This document shows positions 1 through 15,800 of a stretch of 64,000 bases of DNA, piece after piece. This DNA comes from Atrina japonica (Eukaryota; Mollusca; Bivalvia; Pterioida; Pinnidae), in the NCBI GenBank assembly GCA_030159075.1, contig BROG01000137.1, positions 1,134,501 to 1,198,500 of the forward strand, read 5' to 3'. The position numbers were made by a program, and so were the translations under genes. The notes under the pieces are model-generated. The model worked only from the letters and a program-made list of their open reading frames with translations, searched no databases and was not told where the DNA came from. The stretch's first letter is position 1; the number at the start of each line of letters is the position of its first letter.

Positions 1-62
1 GACGTCTCCATATGAGTGAAATATTCTCGAGTGGGACGTTAAACAACAATAAACAAACAAAC
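1..62 (+). repeat. SINE 3' tail (family D), truncated by window edge
   Basis: The first 62 bases are the reverse complement of the left end of the SINE at 56,268-56,530: the same GTCTCCATATGAGTGAA and GGGACGTTAAACAACAATAA segments followed by an (AAAC)n tail. Only the 3' part is visible; the tRNA-like head lies outside the window. Confidence 0.75.
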
Positions 63-177
63 ATCTGAAACTGTAAAAGTCTAGTAATATATTCCATTAA
101 TACCTATGTTATGGCGTCACAGGTGTGATTCGGTTTTGTTCGAATCCATGACATCATTTTTCAAGACGAACGTTCCG

Positions 178-415
178 CGGTCCTGCGTGGCTTAGTGGTA
201 AGAGGATCGCGGTTTAGAACATCTTGCCATCGTGGGTTTGAGCCCTGCTGGAACCTTAGCCGATTTTGTGAGGGAGTCTGCCAATTATCGGTGACATCTT
301 CCCTAGTTCATTTTAATCGATCTAATCGGATTCTCTCCTCCACCACTAAAAACTGGCCGCCACCATTTAACTGAAAAATCGTTTAGCGTGGCGTAAAGAA
401 TCAATAAAAAGAAGA
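178..415 (+). repeat. tRNA-derived SINE
   Basis: The head contains an A-box-like TGGCTTAGTGGT and a B-box-like GGGTTTGAGCC. The body has TTTGTGAGGGAGTCTGCC, a (C)CTCCACCACTAAAAACTGG segment and the tail GCGTGGCGTAAAG-AATCAATAAAAAG. The body and tail match SINE family A elsewhere in the window, but the tRNA-like head differs, so this is a related subfamily. About 120 bases further on (480-550) is another short tail-like segment with CGGACGATTCAAACG. Confidence 0.65.
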
Positions 416-570
416 CAAATATCCCCGGTCCCAACAAATTTATAAACTTGAAAGTGTAAGCGGGACGGAATTCCGGACAGACGGACGATTCAAACGCTAG
501 ATACCACCGGCGGACCTTTCAGGTCGGGGCATAAAAAGAAAACAACTTACAAACAAACGAACGTTCCAGA

Positions 571-785
571 TACTGTAAATCTAGAAGTTTTCGCGGGACT
601 GTATTTTCGCGAAAACACAATAACTAAAGTTATTCGCCAGATGATCTTTTAGCGATTTCGAATCCTCCCTCTTCATTACTATAATTCTAGTTCATTACGC
701 GATAATTTTATTTTCTTTGCAAGCTAGAGCTATCGCGAAATTACGCGTAAATAAAATAATCGCTACTAAAACGAGAATTACAATA
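571..785 (+). mobile_element. Short TIR-like element, copy 1 (pair with 30,721-30,939)
   Basis: Starts with TACTGTAAATCTAGAAGT and continues with TTCGCG-rich segments. It aligns along its whole length, as reverse complement, with 30,721-30,939. Shared blocks include GATTTTATTTTC, GCAAGC(C/T)AGAGCT and GCGTAAATAAAAT. No coding capacity. Probably a non-autonomous DNA element; the terminal repeats are weak. Confidence 0.55.
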
Positions 786-2715
<1,930 letters not shown>

Positions 2716-2739
2716 GGGGCGCCGTTTTACTTTTTAATA

Positions 2740-2878
2740 CCAGTTAGTGATATCACTCTTTCGAATAGGTGATAACACTTATTCGAATAGGTATTATCAC
2801 TCATTCGAATAGGTGATATCACTTACGCAAATATGTGATATCACTTTTATAATTTCTTAAGTGATATCACTTATACGA
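2740..2878. repeat. Palindromic GTGATATCAC array, block 1
   Basis: About six GTGATATCAC-type palindromes spaced about 20-25 bp and separated by ATTCGAATA-type palindromes. The array starts just after a GGGGCGCCGTTTTAC segment. Block 2 at 3,029-3,313 continues it after about 150 bp of different sequence. Confidence 0.9.
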
Positions 2879-3028
2879 AAAAAAAACACGGGAGATGATT
2901 CCTATTCTGTAGCGTTGCGCCTTTATCACGATACTGTAATATCGTCCTTTGCGCTTTGTTCACTGCAGATCTACATTTATGGAAGAAATGGGGAGCATTA
3001 GGTTTTTACTCTTTCCAAATTTGAATAA

Positions 3029-3313
3029 GTGATATCATTAGTTTTGTAAAGTGATATCACCTATTCGAATGGGTGATATCACTTGTTTGAATAGGTGATA
3101 TCACCTATAACAACGTATAAAGTGATATCTCCTATTTGAAAGAGTGATATCACCTATTCGAAAGAGTGATATCACTTATACATTTAGGTGATATCACTTA
3201 TACGGATAGGTGATATCACTTATTCGTTTTTATAAGTAATATCACTTATTTGTATAAGTGATATCACTCTTTCGAATAGGTGATATCACTCTTTCAAATA
3301 TTCGAATAGGCCC
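3029..3313. repeat. Palindromic GTGATATCAC array, block 2
   Basis: About twelve copies of GTGATATCAC alternate with TATTCGAATA-like linkers, giving a roughly 22-bp unit in which both halves are self-complementary. It ends at AATAGGCCCCAC. The GGGGC-type edges of the two blocks (2,715 and 3,313) are inverted relative to each other, so the whole may be an expanded foldback element. It ends about 300 bp upstream of the start codon of the gene at 3,611. Confidence 0.9.
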
Positions 3314-3610
3314 CACTATTTGTTGTAGTCATGTGATCTTAGTAGAAACTGTTCCGACAAAACTGAACGGAATGGAATACCTCGAAAATGGTATATGCTT
3401 TCAATTTTTTATACCCCATTTAGCGCTTTAAAATAAGACAAAACTGCAACAAACTACGCCCATGACTACGCGTTTCATCCACATAGTTCATTACGACTTC
3501 TCAATTTTACGATTTCTTAAATCGGGCTCGATATTCAACTCGATGAAAGTGCGTCTTGTATTTCCGGTTTCTTTTTACCGGCTAAAGTCTAACCCGAGTA
3601 ATCGGCCAGT

Positions 3611-3886
3611 ATGATTTTTCTAATATTTACGGCAGCCGTTATTGTTTTGGTTGCATTTCTTCTTAAACCTGACCCAGAACCAAAAGCAGGTGTATACAGA
3701 CTTCCAAACAAATGGTATCCATTGAAATATGCATTTTTTCGATTGATTCTTTGGTTACGAAAAAGACAGAACGAGAAAATAAAGGAAACAAAAGGAGAGG
3801 GGGCAGGATATGGAGTCAAGTCGAGGTCTTCGCCTGCAGAGATGGATAGAGCACAAATTCTACCAAACATCGAAGAACATCCTAAA
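3611..3886 (+). CDS. Exon 1 (residues 1-92)
   Basis: ATG at 3,611 is the first in frame and opens directly onto a hydrophobic anchor. The donor after CCTAAA is GTACAG (phase 0). The open frame continues 16 codons into the intron (to 3,934), where similarity-like character is lost. Positively charged residues (LRKRQNEKIK) after a second hydrophobic stretch FFRLILWL suggest membrane association with a cytosolic bulk; topology is not certain. Confidence 0.75.
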
Positions 3887-6800
3887 GTACAGTTTATGTT
3901 AAATATACTCCTAATGAAGCCATTTACTAAATGATTTAGTAATATCATACGATCCCAAACATTTTGAAACATGCACACTAAATATCATCGTCGTAAAACA
4001 GCATATCGATTCCGGAAAGTGGTTTTACGACTATGACTAAGCATCTTTCTCCATGCCTCACAGACACAAGTGGCAATGACTTTAAATAGCCATGACGCTT
4101 GTTAAATCAAGCCAAAACAAGCAAAGAAAAACCATGCAGTTTCACTATTATCGGGCTTGGATTTAATTCTAAAAATCAATTTTTAATCATAAATAATTTG
4201 TGTCAGAATAACTTAGTTATTAACAGTACCTAATATTACGGGGTAGTGTCTGGTATTATGGGTTGTATGCAATATTATGGGGGAACATGTGGTAGGCTAT
4301 GTGTGTGTTATATACAAAAATGAACAATTCCGGATTACAGTTTCACCAGTATCTAACTCGGATTTATTGCTAAAAATAAACATTTTTTCGTAAATAATTT
4401 GATAATTTGTGTCAAAATAACTTTTTTAGTAGTAATATGTGGTAGTATGGGGGTAGTATGTGGTATTATGGGGTAGTATGTGGTAGAATGTGGTAGTATG
4501 GGGTAATTCGACGGGCCTATCACAATGTGTATGAGTGAAGTAGAAAACCCATGCAGTCACAATGTGTATGAGTGAAGTAGAAAAACCATGCAGTCAGTGT
4601 ATATGAGTGAAGTAGAAAAACCATGCAGTCAATGTATATGAGTGAAGTAGAAAAACCATGCAGTCAATGTATATGAGTGAAGTAGAAAAACCGTGCAGTC
4701 ACAATGTGTATGAGTGAAGTAGAAAAACCATGCAGTCAATGTATATGAGTGAAGTAGAAAAACCATGCAGTCAATGTATATGAGTGAAGTAGAAAAACCG
4801 TGCAGTCACAATGTGTATGAGTGAAGTAGAAAAACCATGCAGTCAATGTATATGAGTGAAGTAAAAAAACCATGCAGTCAATGTATATGAGTGAAGTAGA
4901 AAAACCGTGCAGTCACAATGTGTATGAGTGAAGTAGAAAAACCATGCAGTCAATGTTTATGAGTGAAGTAGAAAAACCATGCAGTCAATGTATATGAGTG
5001 AAGTAGAAAAACCATGCAGTCACAATGTGTATGAGTAAAACAACTGGGTTTTTTGCAAAAAGCAACATGTACATGTAAACTCACAAACATCACCCACATA
5101 ATGCTCTGATAAGGGTGCTCCTGGATATTTTTTTCATGTAGATCTATTGACTGTTTGAAAAAAATGACCTTTTTATTTTTAATTAGTTTAGATTACTGCC
5201 TGACATCATCGTACTTGTTTTCTTTTTAGTGCAATAAATATCAACTCTACCCTCAAAACTGCAAAAGAACACCTTTTAACTACGTTGTAAGCAATACTTT
5301 GGATTCTATCAGTGATTTCTTTGATGCAGGGAGATCGCCATTGACGTTCATCAACAAACGAAATGAGACCAGTCATAGTTACATTTTTTTTTCTTTCTTA
5401 AATACCTGTCAATTAAAATGTATTCACTATTGTAAAAATAATACTTATGGTATTTTTTCCTACAAAGAAATATGAAACTCGTCCAATTATTTGTTTACTC
5501 CGTACTTTATAAAACTGAATTCAGGTTCGGGATTTCAAGAGAAGCGTTGTCATTCAGACTTCCCATTTTGTCTACTGCTGTCATTTTAAACCATCTACTG
5601 CAATTATCAAAATCTCGCATAATACCAGGTTTACACTTTGAATGTCAGAGATTGCATTAAATCAAAGAAATTGTCCAAATTGTCGGTTTCAATGAAGCAT
5701 CTGTGTTAGGCATTTATCACTTGTAGTCGTAATGCCTGTTTCCTGATCTCGCAGTTCAAACAGTAAATCTTGATTTGACAGTTTGTGACTTAGTGAGTAA
5801 CAAATCTTGCTACATTGTTTCTTTTCCCCTATTAATATATCGGGCGGATTGCAAAGTAATAAACTCAGTACAAACAGCTATAGGGCCTATACATTGTAAA
5901 TAACTTTGCATTGCGGAGTATTTTACCATTTTTGGCAACGCAATCAAAATGTGCATCATGAAATAAAAAATGTCAAAATAGAGGCGCCCTGTACTCCAAT
6001 TACAATAAGGGCGCCCTGTACTTCAATTACCCGCGCCCGGAGCCCTTTTTAGGTCAGATACGGTATTTATTTTGTGATAAACATTTATTTTGATAAAGAG
6101 TACCTGACTGTAACATGTGAGGGCAAGACAGGATATTTTAAGTTTGTATTAAAAATGAGTTAGATTTCATAAGATTTACATACGTATAATAATTATTGAA
6201 AAGAACACTTATAATTTTTCTTTCTTTCTTTTACTGGACAATGGGATCAGTAAAAATGAGAAATCTACCAGCCCAACCTATTATTTACTCGAGATGTTCC
6301 AGTGGATCAGTGCTTATTTCGAGCCCTGATGTGTAAAGCAGCGTCTTGTGTAAAATGTGTTGAAACAAATAACATATATGTTCATGTATGTAAAACGTCT
6401 TTCTTTCAATTGTTTGACTTCTTGAAACTTGGATGTTTGTTTTTTAAGGCGGTGGATGCTGTTTACTTCAATGGTGGGGACAAAAACGGCTATTATTTTG
6501 TATGTGCCACTGCAAGGAGACAAAAGAACATCGTACAAACTTTACTGTATTTGAGGGTAAGTTTCTGATGCACAAATATTGAATAATTTGAAATCTACAT
6601 GATTACCGGTACAGGGCTCTCAGGGACCCAAGGGTATGCATATTTGACATGCAGAATTTTTCTGGGGCGCATTAAAGTTGCAACCCCGAGTCCCGTAGGA
6701 CGCTCAAGATTTTGACTTGGACATTTACACCTTTCAGTTAATCCCATAATTGCTTGTTTATTGTTTAATTAACACGTCCTAGTACCCGTGCATCCTCGTA

Positions 6801-9800
6801 ATCACTGGTCATAAAGCAACAGGCAGGTACAACTTTACCTGTGTGCCACCCCTTATGAAAACATGTGTAGGTAGTTACAGCTGCAACGAAGAAGGTATTT
6901 TTCTACTTTGATTTTTCTGTCTCTCGTTGCAGCTGTAACTAATGCGTAGGGTGCTACTGCTAGTTTACCCATTTCATAATATTGTTTGTTGCCGAGCATC
7001 ACGCTGAAGAAATATGCCTAATTAAACATACATGCAGATCATATTATTCCCAAATCAACATCTATGGACAATGAGCTGATAATCCTTTAATTAGATTTGA
7101 AACTCTGAAAGTCTCACCATTTCAAATGAAGAACCGATGACATAAGGCTGTTTATATCATTCAATTACAACATACAGCTCATTTTATGGTTATCAAAAGT
7201 AATGTTTCAAACAAAAATTGCATTAACGAGATACAATATAAAAATGTCAATGTCAGAAAGAAAGATAATGTGTGTTTGATATCATTTGCCACATCCATGG
7301 ATAAAGCAAGTCACGATGAATGCTTGGGCGCTTATATCAGTGAAGAAAATAAGTTTATCAGCATGTCTTGTCTTGTGAAAAAATTGATATTGTGGATAAA
7401 GATATATTGTTCGTGAAATTTATTGTAACAATTGAATTTTTTAGAATCAGAAAATAGGATTGGCAAGTTATTAACCTGATTGTGATTTGTAAATTTTTTA
7501 CCATCGTAATTCCCCTTTTTAAATATCATGGAATAGACCCTCTTATTTAAATTATGCATAGAACAAATAAAGTCATGAAAAATGTGACTCATTAGGACCC
7601 TGCAGTACAAAATTAGTAATACAAATAAAAATATAAGAAATCAAAATTAAAATAAAAAAAACATAGATATACACATAGAAAGATAGAATCTAATAGGTAC
7701 ATGAACATGCATGAAAAAAAAGTAAATGAATGGACAACCATAAAAATAGATTTTGGCGCACGATAGACTTCGGATAAATCAACTTTTCATTTCCTAGATG
7801 GGACTCCCCAAATTTTGACCCTGGGGTCCCAGGGACTCTCCAAAATTTTGCTCTACTGAGAGCCCTGCTGGTATATATTTTACGTATATGTATGATTCAC
7901 TTTATTCTTCTCGATCAGTATTCTTAAAAATTCTGTTTTCTTCAACTGCTAAATCAGATAAACACTGTCTTCATGTAGTATCATAACACAATTTTACAAT
8001 TTTGAGATTAATTTATGAGTTGATAGGGGGCCTCCATGGCCGAGTGGTTGGAGCATTGGGCTTTGAACCACGAAGTCTCTCATTTCTGGTCAGCGCAGCC
8101 CTGCCAGAACCTTAGCTGATTTTTGTGAGAAAGTTTGCCAGTTTACTTGCAAAAGGCCGGTGATCACCTCCCAGCTGGTACATTTTACCCGAGTTCTCTC
8201 CTCCACCAATAAAAACTTGCCTCCACCATATATCTGAAAAATTGTTGAGTGTGATGTAAAACACTGTTCAAAATGGAATATTCAAAATACAAAAAGATGC
8301 GTAGATAGCGGTCATATTGACTGAAAGACTCCATGCATTCTCTCCTGGGGGAGAATGGAGCCTCAGTTATGCTCTCTCTCTCTCTCCAATGGTTCCTGTT
8401 TTCTGTAGCTCTAAGCAATAAGTAAAACTGAATCTTCTTTTTTCATTCTCTACAGATCTTCTTCATATTTCATTGGTTAATCTACACCTCTCTCTCTCTC
8501 TCTCTCTCACCCAACCACCCACCCACCCACCCTTTGGTGTGCATACAACACCCTACTCTGTTATTTGAGTTTTTCCAAAGGATTTGCCCAATCCATGTCC
8601 ATTTTCCAATGGCTCAAATGCTATTTATTCCCTGATTTTTTGTTCTACTCCAGTTATTTCTCTTGGCCTGCTGTCATTTATTCAAGTCTTAACACGTAGG
8701 GTGCCCGGGTAGCGCAGTGGTTAGCATACTCACTTCTCACCAATTTGACCCCGGGTGGATCCTCAAATATGACAGGGTACCGGTTTTAGGATATCGATTT
8801 TCCCCAGGTACCCCAGCTTCAACCCAAGCATCCTTTATGCCAACATTAGAGCCTATGAGAGACATTTATAGATACTATAAGTTGATGTAACTTGCAATCG
8901 TTTATCAAATTTTGTAAATAAGTAAAGATTAAATTTTAAACATGCATTGGTTCTAGCAATCATGAGAATATTCTCAACTACAAGTTCATGTAGAACTCGT
9001 ACTCATATCTGACTGTATTAGATTAAATTTTATTAGGCAGGGGTCAAATTTAGCATTTCTGTCTCACTAGTCAGTTGGACAAGTTAGAAAGAAATTTTAC
9101 TAGTCCTACAACAAATTCACTAGCCCCAAAATGGCATGACGAATTACCAAATTGGTATAAATTTTCCGAATCGGCACCAGAGTTACTGAATTGGTAGTTT
9201 TAGTAAATTACAGTGTATCTATTTTTGGGTTTTTATATACTGGGGTATTCTCATGGGTAAAAACTACTATGATTATCTTCAAGTTGAGAAAAAAATGGGG
9301 GTGGTGTTTAGATTATTCTGGTGTCCAATGTACATATACACATACTCTTAATCTTTGCTCATGTGTATTATATACATTGTATTGTCCGATTCACATAAGA
9401 TGGCGGGGCGGAGTAACCTTTTGATTATCATACGGAAGATTCCACTCACTTTTCGGTTATGGCAAGCTGCACGGGAAAAACATTTTCTTCTTCACTGGAT
9501 ACTCTCTTATGTATGGTGACAAGTACGAACGATTACTCTAGTCAGTGTAATTTTGATATTGTGCTTATTTACCTAAAATTTAAACTCGTCCAGGTCAAAA
9601 AAGGGTTCACAAGACACTTATTTGGATTTTACTTTCGATAGTTAAAGCAAGATAGGGGATGATTAGTTTGTATGTTCATATTATAATATTTATACATATT
9701 TTTTACTAGTCAACCAGACTAGCTGAACCACAACCTTGACTAGTCCACTGTAAAAGTTACTAATCTCAGACTGGTGGACTACTGCTAATTTCGAACCCTG

Positions 9801-12800
9801 GTGCAGTAATCAATAAATTGTTACCATGGAAATTGTTTGCACTGTATTTACAATGAATTATGATTTTTATCTGTTTTTGATATATACAGACACCAGGCAT
9901 GGGTTTGCTGGAAATACCTAGCAAGCCTGATACCAAGTTACAGGGGACCCACGAGAATTCTTTCGCTGCTGGAGGGCTGGTAATAGAACCAGTTGAACCT
10001 ATGAAAAAATGGAGAATAAAGTACAGTGGAAAAATGAGGTACCATACATGTAACTTATAAAATTGTTCAAATCATTTTGTGTCAAGTAAAATCATTTCAA
10101 AACAAAATAACATTTTATTCATTATTTTAGCCGTTAATGTTTCTTTCATTATAGATTGAATAATTACAGTAAAACCTGCTTTAGCAACCACCTGTGTATA
10201 GAGACCACCTGGTCACAAAGACCCCAATAGTACCATTTGTGTACAAATCAACCTCTATATGAAGATCACCTTTCTATAAAGACCAGTTTTCTTGTGTCCC
10301 TAAGGAGGTCGTTCTATACAAGTTTCACTGGTTTCAAAACCTTGTGGACCAGTGAATACAGTAGCATCTTGTTATTATGAAATTCACTAGACCACCCCTA
10401 TTACTAGATATCCAGAATTCGAGATAACAGAAATTTTAATTAACATATTTTACTTTCTGTAACAATCGGGACTGTTCAAATTTGACATGTTCAGAAATTC
10501 AACTCATTCGATTTTGACATAACGAGATTCCACTGAAATTTGGATTATTTATTGTTGTCTTTATGGTGAATTGAGTGAACTGAATGTAGACATACCTGTA
10601 GATAATTCAATGTTTGTATTTTCAGAATAACTAAATCTGGAGAGGAAGTTGATGTAAATTTCTCTTTGGACTGGGTAGCGTTCACCAAGTATTTTGACTT
10701 TGATACCGACATGAATCCAAAGACGATGGCCGATGCTATTTGTAAAGAGACGTGGTCCAGAGAATATTTCAAAAGGCTACAAAAGTATTGATATACATTA
10801 CATTTATATTGATAGATAGAAATTGTCATAAGACATGGTCCGGAGATTCTTTCAGTGAACTACAAAAGAATTAATACACTTGCATTAGAATAAATAATGA
10901 AATAGACCAGTTGTCATGACAACCAGAACAGGTTGACATTGGTGACTGAGTCATTTGAATTCTGAAGTATCTCACTTCAGGTAAGCACAGGTTTCAGCTT
11001 GGCTGGAACCCTAAATTGATCTTAAGAGAATGATTGCTTGTCAAAAAAGAGATATCTTGCTGACTGGTGTTTAGATCCATCCAAGATATCTGAGATATCT
11101 GATATCTGAGATAGTGAGAAACTGTCTAATGACTCTTTAAGTTCTTATACAGACCTAATAGAGATACCATGCTGACTGGTGTTTAGATCCATCCAAGATA
11201 TCTGAGATAGTGAGAAACTGTCTAATGGGTCTTTAAATTCTTATACAGACCTAATAGAGATACCATGCTGACTGGTGTTTAGCTCCATCCAAGATATCTG
11301 AGATAGTAAAAAAACTTAATGGGTCTTTAAATTCTTAAACAGATTTAATAGAGATACCATGCTGACTGGTGTTTTTAGATCCCCCATCCTAGATATCTTT
11401 GTTATGGTTTTAATTTTGTTTATTCATGGTTTTTCAAGTTCTTACACAGACCTAAATTGAAACTACCATGGCTACTGGTGTTTAAATTACATCCTAGAAA
11501 TACTAACATAGTTCAGAAACTACAAACAAAGGGTTTGTTTTTCTTACACAGTTGGGTGGGTGGGTGTGTGGTGCAATAGAAATGTAATGCTTCGAACCTG
11601 GTTGTTTTATTAGTTCCATCCAAGAAATCTGAAATTGCTGAGAAACTGCAGTAATTGGGTCTTTAAGCGCCTTACACAGACCTGAAATGAAATACCAACA
11701 CCTGCCCTTTACTTTCAATTATTAATAATGCGTCTAGATAACAGATGATGTCTAATTGGAAAAACTTATGTATAAAAGGAAATTTCCATTTAATCAGATC
11801 AGAGCTCACCTTAGAATCTCGAAATTAACAGTTATGGAGAGAATTTTGGGAATATTCGTTTTTTCATTTATCAACCCCCTGAAATTCAAAACCAATCAAA
11901 CCAAATTTTGTCAAAAATACACCTAGTAATACTAACAGGTTTGTTTACAAACATTTTTTTTTTATTTCAATGAAATGTAATGTTAACACACCCGGCCCGG
12001 GTTTTAGAATGTGTAACCCGGATACAAATTTTTGACCCCACAACAAATTGCTGGGTGATTCTCTAGGACAGTAAAACTAGTTTAAGATGACCCACACTTG
12101 TAGGGGTGATTGCTAGGACGTGAAAATATTTAAGATGACGCCATTTGCTGGGTGATTGTCTAGACAGGAACATAATTAAAGATGACAACATTTCTGGGTT
12201 ATTCTAGACACAGGAACATATGTAAAAATGACAACCACTGCCTTGTTTTTCAATTTCAGAGTGGGTCACATATTTCCATTGATGAACAGTTTGGGTGGGT
12301 GTTGGGGCAAGATCCCCCTAGACAGGAACATATTCATATACAAAGGGGGTGATTTGGACATCGACCTCAAATTTAAGATGTCAGGGATCATTCTGCTGGG
12401 TGGTAATTTCATAGAATTGTCATGATTATATTTATCAGGGTGACAATACATCCCAGGGTAAGATCTAGGACAGGTACATATTTATGATGACAACACTTGC
12501 TGGGTGATTTCTAGGACAGGAACATATTTAAGATGACAACACTTGCTGGGGTGATTTCTAGAGTGGGTACATATTTATGATGACAACACTTGCTGGGTGA
12601 TTTCTAGGACAGGTACATATTTATGGTGACAACACTTGCTGGGGTGATTTCTAGGACAGGTACATATTTATGATGACAACACTTGCTGGGATGATTTTTA
12701 GAACAGGTACATATTTATGGTGACAACACTTGCTGGGTTATTTCTAGAGTGGGTACATATTTATAATGACAACACTTGATAGGTGATTTTTACAACAGAT

Positions 12801-15800
12801 ATATACTTATGGCGACAACACTTGCTGGGTGATTTCTAGAGTGGGTACATATTTATAATGACAACACTTGATAGGTGATTTTTACAACAGATTACAATAA
12901 ATATGCATTTATGGTTGACAACAACCAGAACAGGTGGGGATGATTTCTAGGACAGGTACATATTTATAAAAACAACACTTGCTGGGATGATTTCTAGAGT
13001 AGGTACATCTTTGTAATGACAACACTTGGTGGGTGATTTCTAGGACAGTACAATATTTTATGGTGACAACATTTGCTGGGGTGACATTCTAGGACAGGTA
13101 CAAAGGAAATATTTATGGTATGACAACACTTGCTGGGGTATTTTCTAGAGTGGGTATATATTTATGTTGACAACACTTGCCAGGGTGATTTCTAGGACAG
13201 GTACATATTTATGGTGAAAACACATGCTTGGGTGATTTCTAGGACAGGTACATATTTATGGTGACAACACTTGCTGGGGTGATTCCTAGGACAGGTACAT
13301 ATTTATGATAAGAACACTTGCTGGGGTATTTTCTAGAGTGGGTATATGTTTACATGTATGTTGACAACACTTGCCAGGGTGATTTCTAGGACAGGTACAT
13401 ATTTATGGTGAAAACTCCTGCTGAGTGTGAAATTCTAATTTTTAAAGAAAAAATATTTAAATCATGATTGCCTTTTACCTTTATGGAAGATGGTGACTTT
13501 CTAGGACATGGTACATATTTATGATGTACAATTTGGTTATTTTACAGGAACTATATTAGGGTGATTTCTAAGGACAGGTACATAGATTTATGCAATGCAG
13601 TACTGAGAACATTGATTAATGACACTAGGGGTGATATCTAGGACAGGTACATATTTTAATCGGATTTCTAGGTACAATGAAAAAAAAAAAAAATACTATG
13701 CTTCATTGTATTTCTAGGATAGGTACATCTTTATGATGAGTAAAACTGTCTTTGATGGTGATTTCTAGGATAAGGTATAAACTATTTATGGTGACAATAA
13801 CTTTGCTGGTGATTTCTAGGACAAAATACATATTTATGATGATAACACTAACTAGTTTTTTTATTATATATTTTAATGTGACTACCTGGGGAATTAAGCA
13901 ATATTGTATGATGAAACACTTGCTTATGTGATTTCTAGAACAGGTGCATATATAAGATGATAACACTTCCTGGGGTGAATTGGACAAAAATAAGAAATGA
14001 AAATTTCTGAAATTGTAAATGGTGACAACACTTGCTGGGATGATTTCTCAGACAGGTACATATTTATGGTGACAACATTTGCTGGGGTGATTTCTAGGAC
14101 AGGTACATATTTATGGTGACAACACTTGCTGGGATGATTTATCAGAATTAATATGTATCATGACGATACTTGCTAGGTAGTATCGATATCGGAGTCTAAC
14201 AATGACAGCTCTAAAAATATAAGTCGTGTGGTGAATCATGTCATAATGGTGATTTCTAGGGTGGTACATATTTTGATGCATTTTAAACTTCTCAAGATAA
14301 ATGCTATGGTGAATTTATGAAAGGTCCTTAAAGAAAAAATATCCAATTATGATGCGCTTAACTCCTTATTGAAGATTGACTTTTTATGTTTTGTTTCAAT
14401 TCTTTATTTTTGTAAAGTTGATTTTCTACAATTTTAACAGGAAATACATAGAGAAAAACAGGACCAACATACAGATATGCAAAGCAGTACTTAACATTGA
14501 TTGATTGAAAGGCTAATGCCATCTTAACATTTTAGGTCTTTATTATTCGTAAAACCGGTATTTCCATGCCTAAACCTACTTAATTAATCATTGATAAAAT
14601 TTAAAAAAAACAAAATAGATACAAACTTTTGTTTTTTCAATCTTAATATTTTGAGTTTTCAAAAGCTTATATTATTCGTAGGACTTGTCTTTGAATGAGA
14701 AATTCTATAAAAATTATAAAAATTGCTGTAAATAGAAGAATAAAAAATAAAGAAAAAAGCGAATAAAGATTAGTGTAGAAAGAGAATCTAAAAACAAGAA
14801 TACATGTGCAAAATAAATGCCATGTATCCGGTATCATAAACACATGTTCCCTAAAAGGTTTTTATTTAGGGCTTACATGATTTGACTACAACTGAGATTT
14901 TATAATAAGCCAATCATTGTATGGAAAGTATTGTTTATTTGAGCAGATTGAACAATTTAAATATTAAGTTATAACATAATTTCAAGAACATAAATAAAAT
15001 TATAAAGGACAAATAAAGTAAATATATGAAAATTTCTGAAAAAATGTAAAAGGGAAAAATATCCTGCGAAATGTCAGAATTTCAAAAAGAAATGAATTTT
15101 CTATGATACTAAAAATTTATGAAATGTATAGTATATCATACATATTGAAAAAAATACTTAAAAAAGTATATTGATATTGTATCGAATCAATTTGTATCAA
15201 TGATATATACTATGTATAAATATATATAGTATATATATATATATAGTATATATAATAATATATATATAATATTCATATCAATAATTTTACAGCTCTAATA
15301 TTAATATCGTCACCTGAATCTTTTCGTATGTGTACCATTGTGTCTTTGAAAATTGTACAAAATTAATCAATAAATACATTTGGGTACACTTTTATAACTT
15401 CTCAGGAGCATACATTTACTGGTGTAAATAACCATTTTTTGGAAGTACAGTTACATTTTGGAAATATGCTATAATTGGGTTAATCTTTCCCATTTCTTCC
15501 ATTCTTCTTCAAATTTATTCTTAAATGTGTTATCCTTGCCATTAGCAATAAATTTTTGAACTGTATAATTTTCTTTGATAGAATTTATAAGAGCATTTAT
15601 ATTAAGTGAGTTACAGCCATTTTATAAAGAATTAGGATAAGTGACTAAAGACCAATCAGGTCTTGTCTTTATGACTAACTAACGCAGTTCGTGGACATAC
15701 GTTACATGGGCCTCCATGGCCGAGTGGTCAGAGCATCATGTTTTAAACTATCAAGTCTCTCACTTGTGGTCAGGTGCAGGTTTGAGCCCCGCCAGAACCC

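Noticed and set aside
3589..3978. 129-codon minus-strand frame
   Set aside because: Antisense shadow of exon 1 of the plus-strand gene.
4525..5040. CRISPR-like array
   Set aside because: Direct repeats without unique spacers, in a eukaryotic intron.
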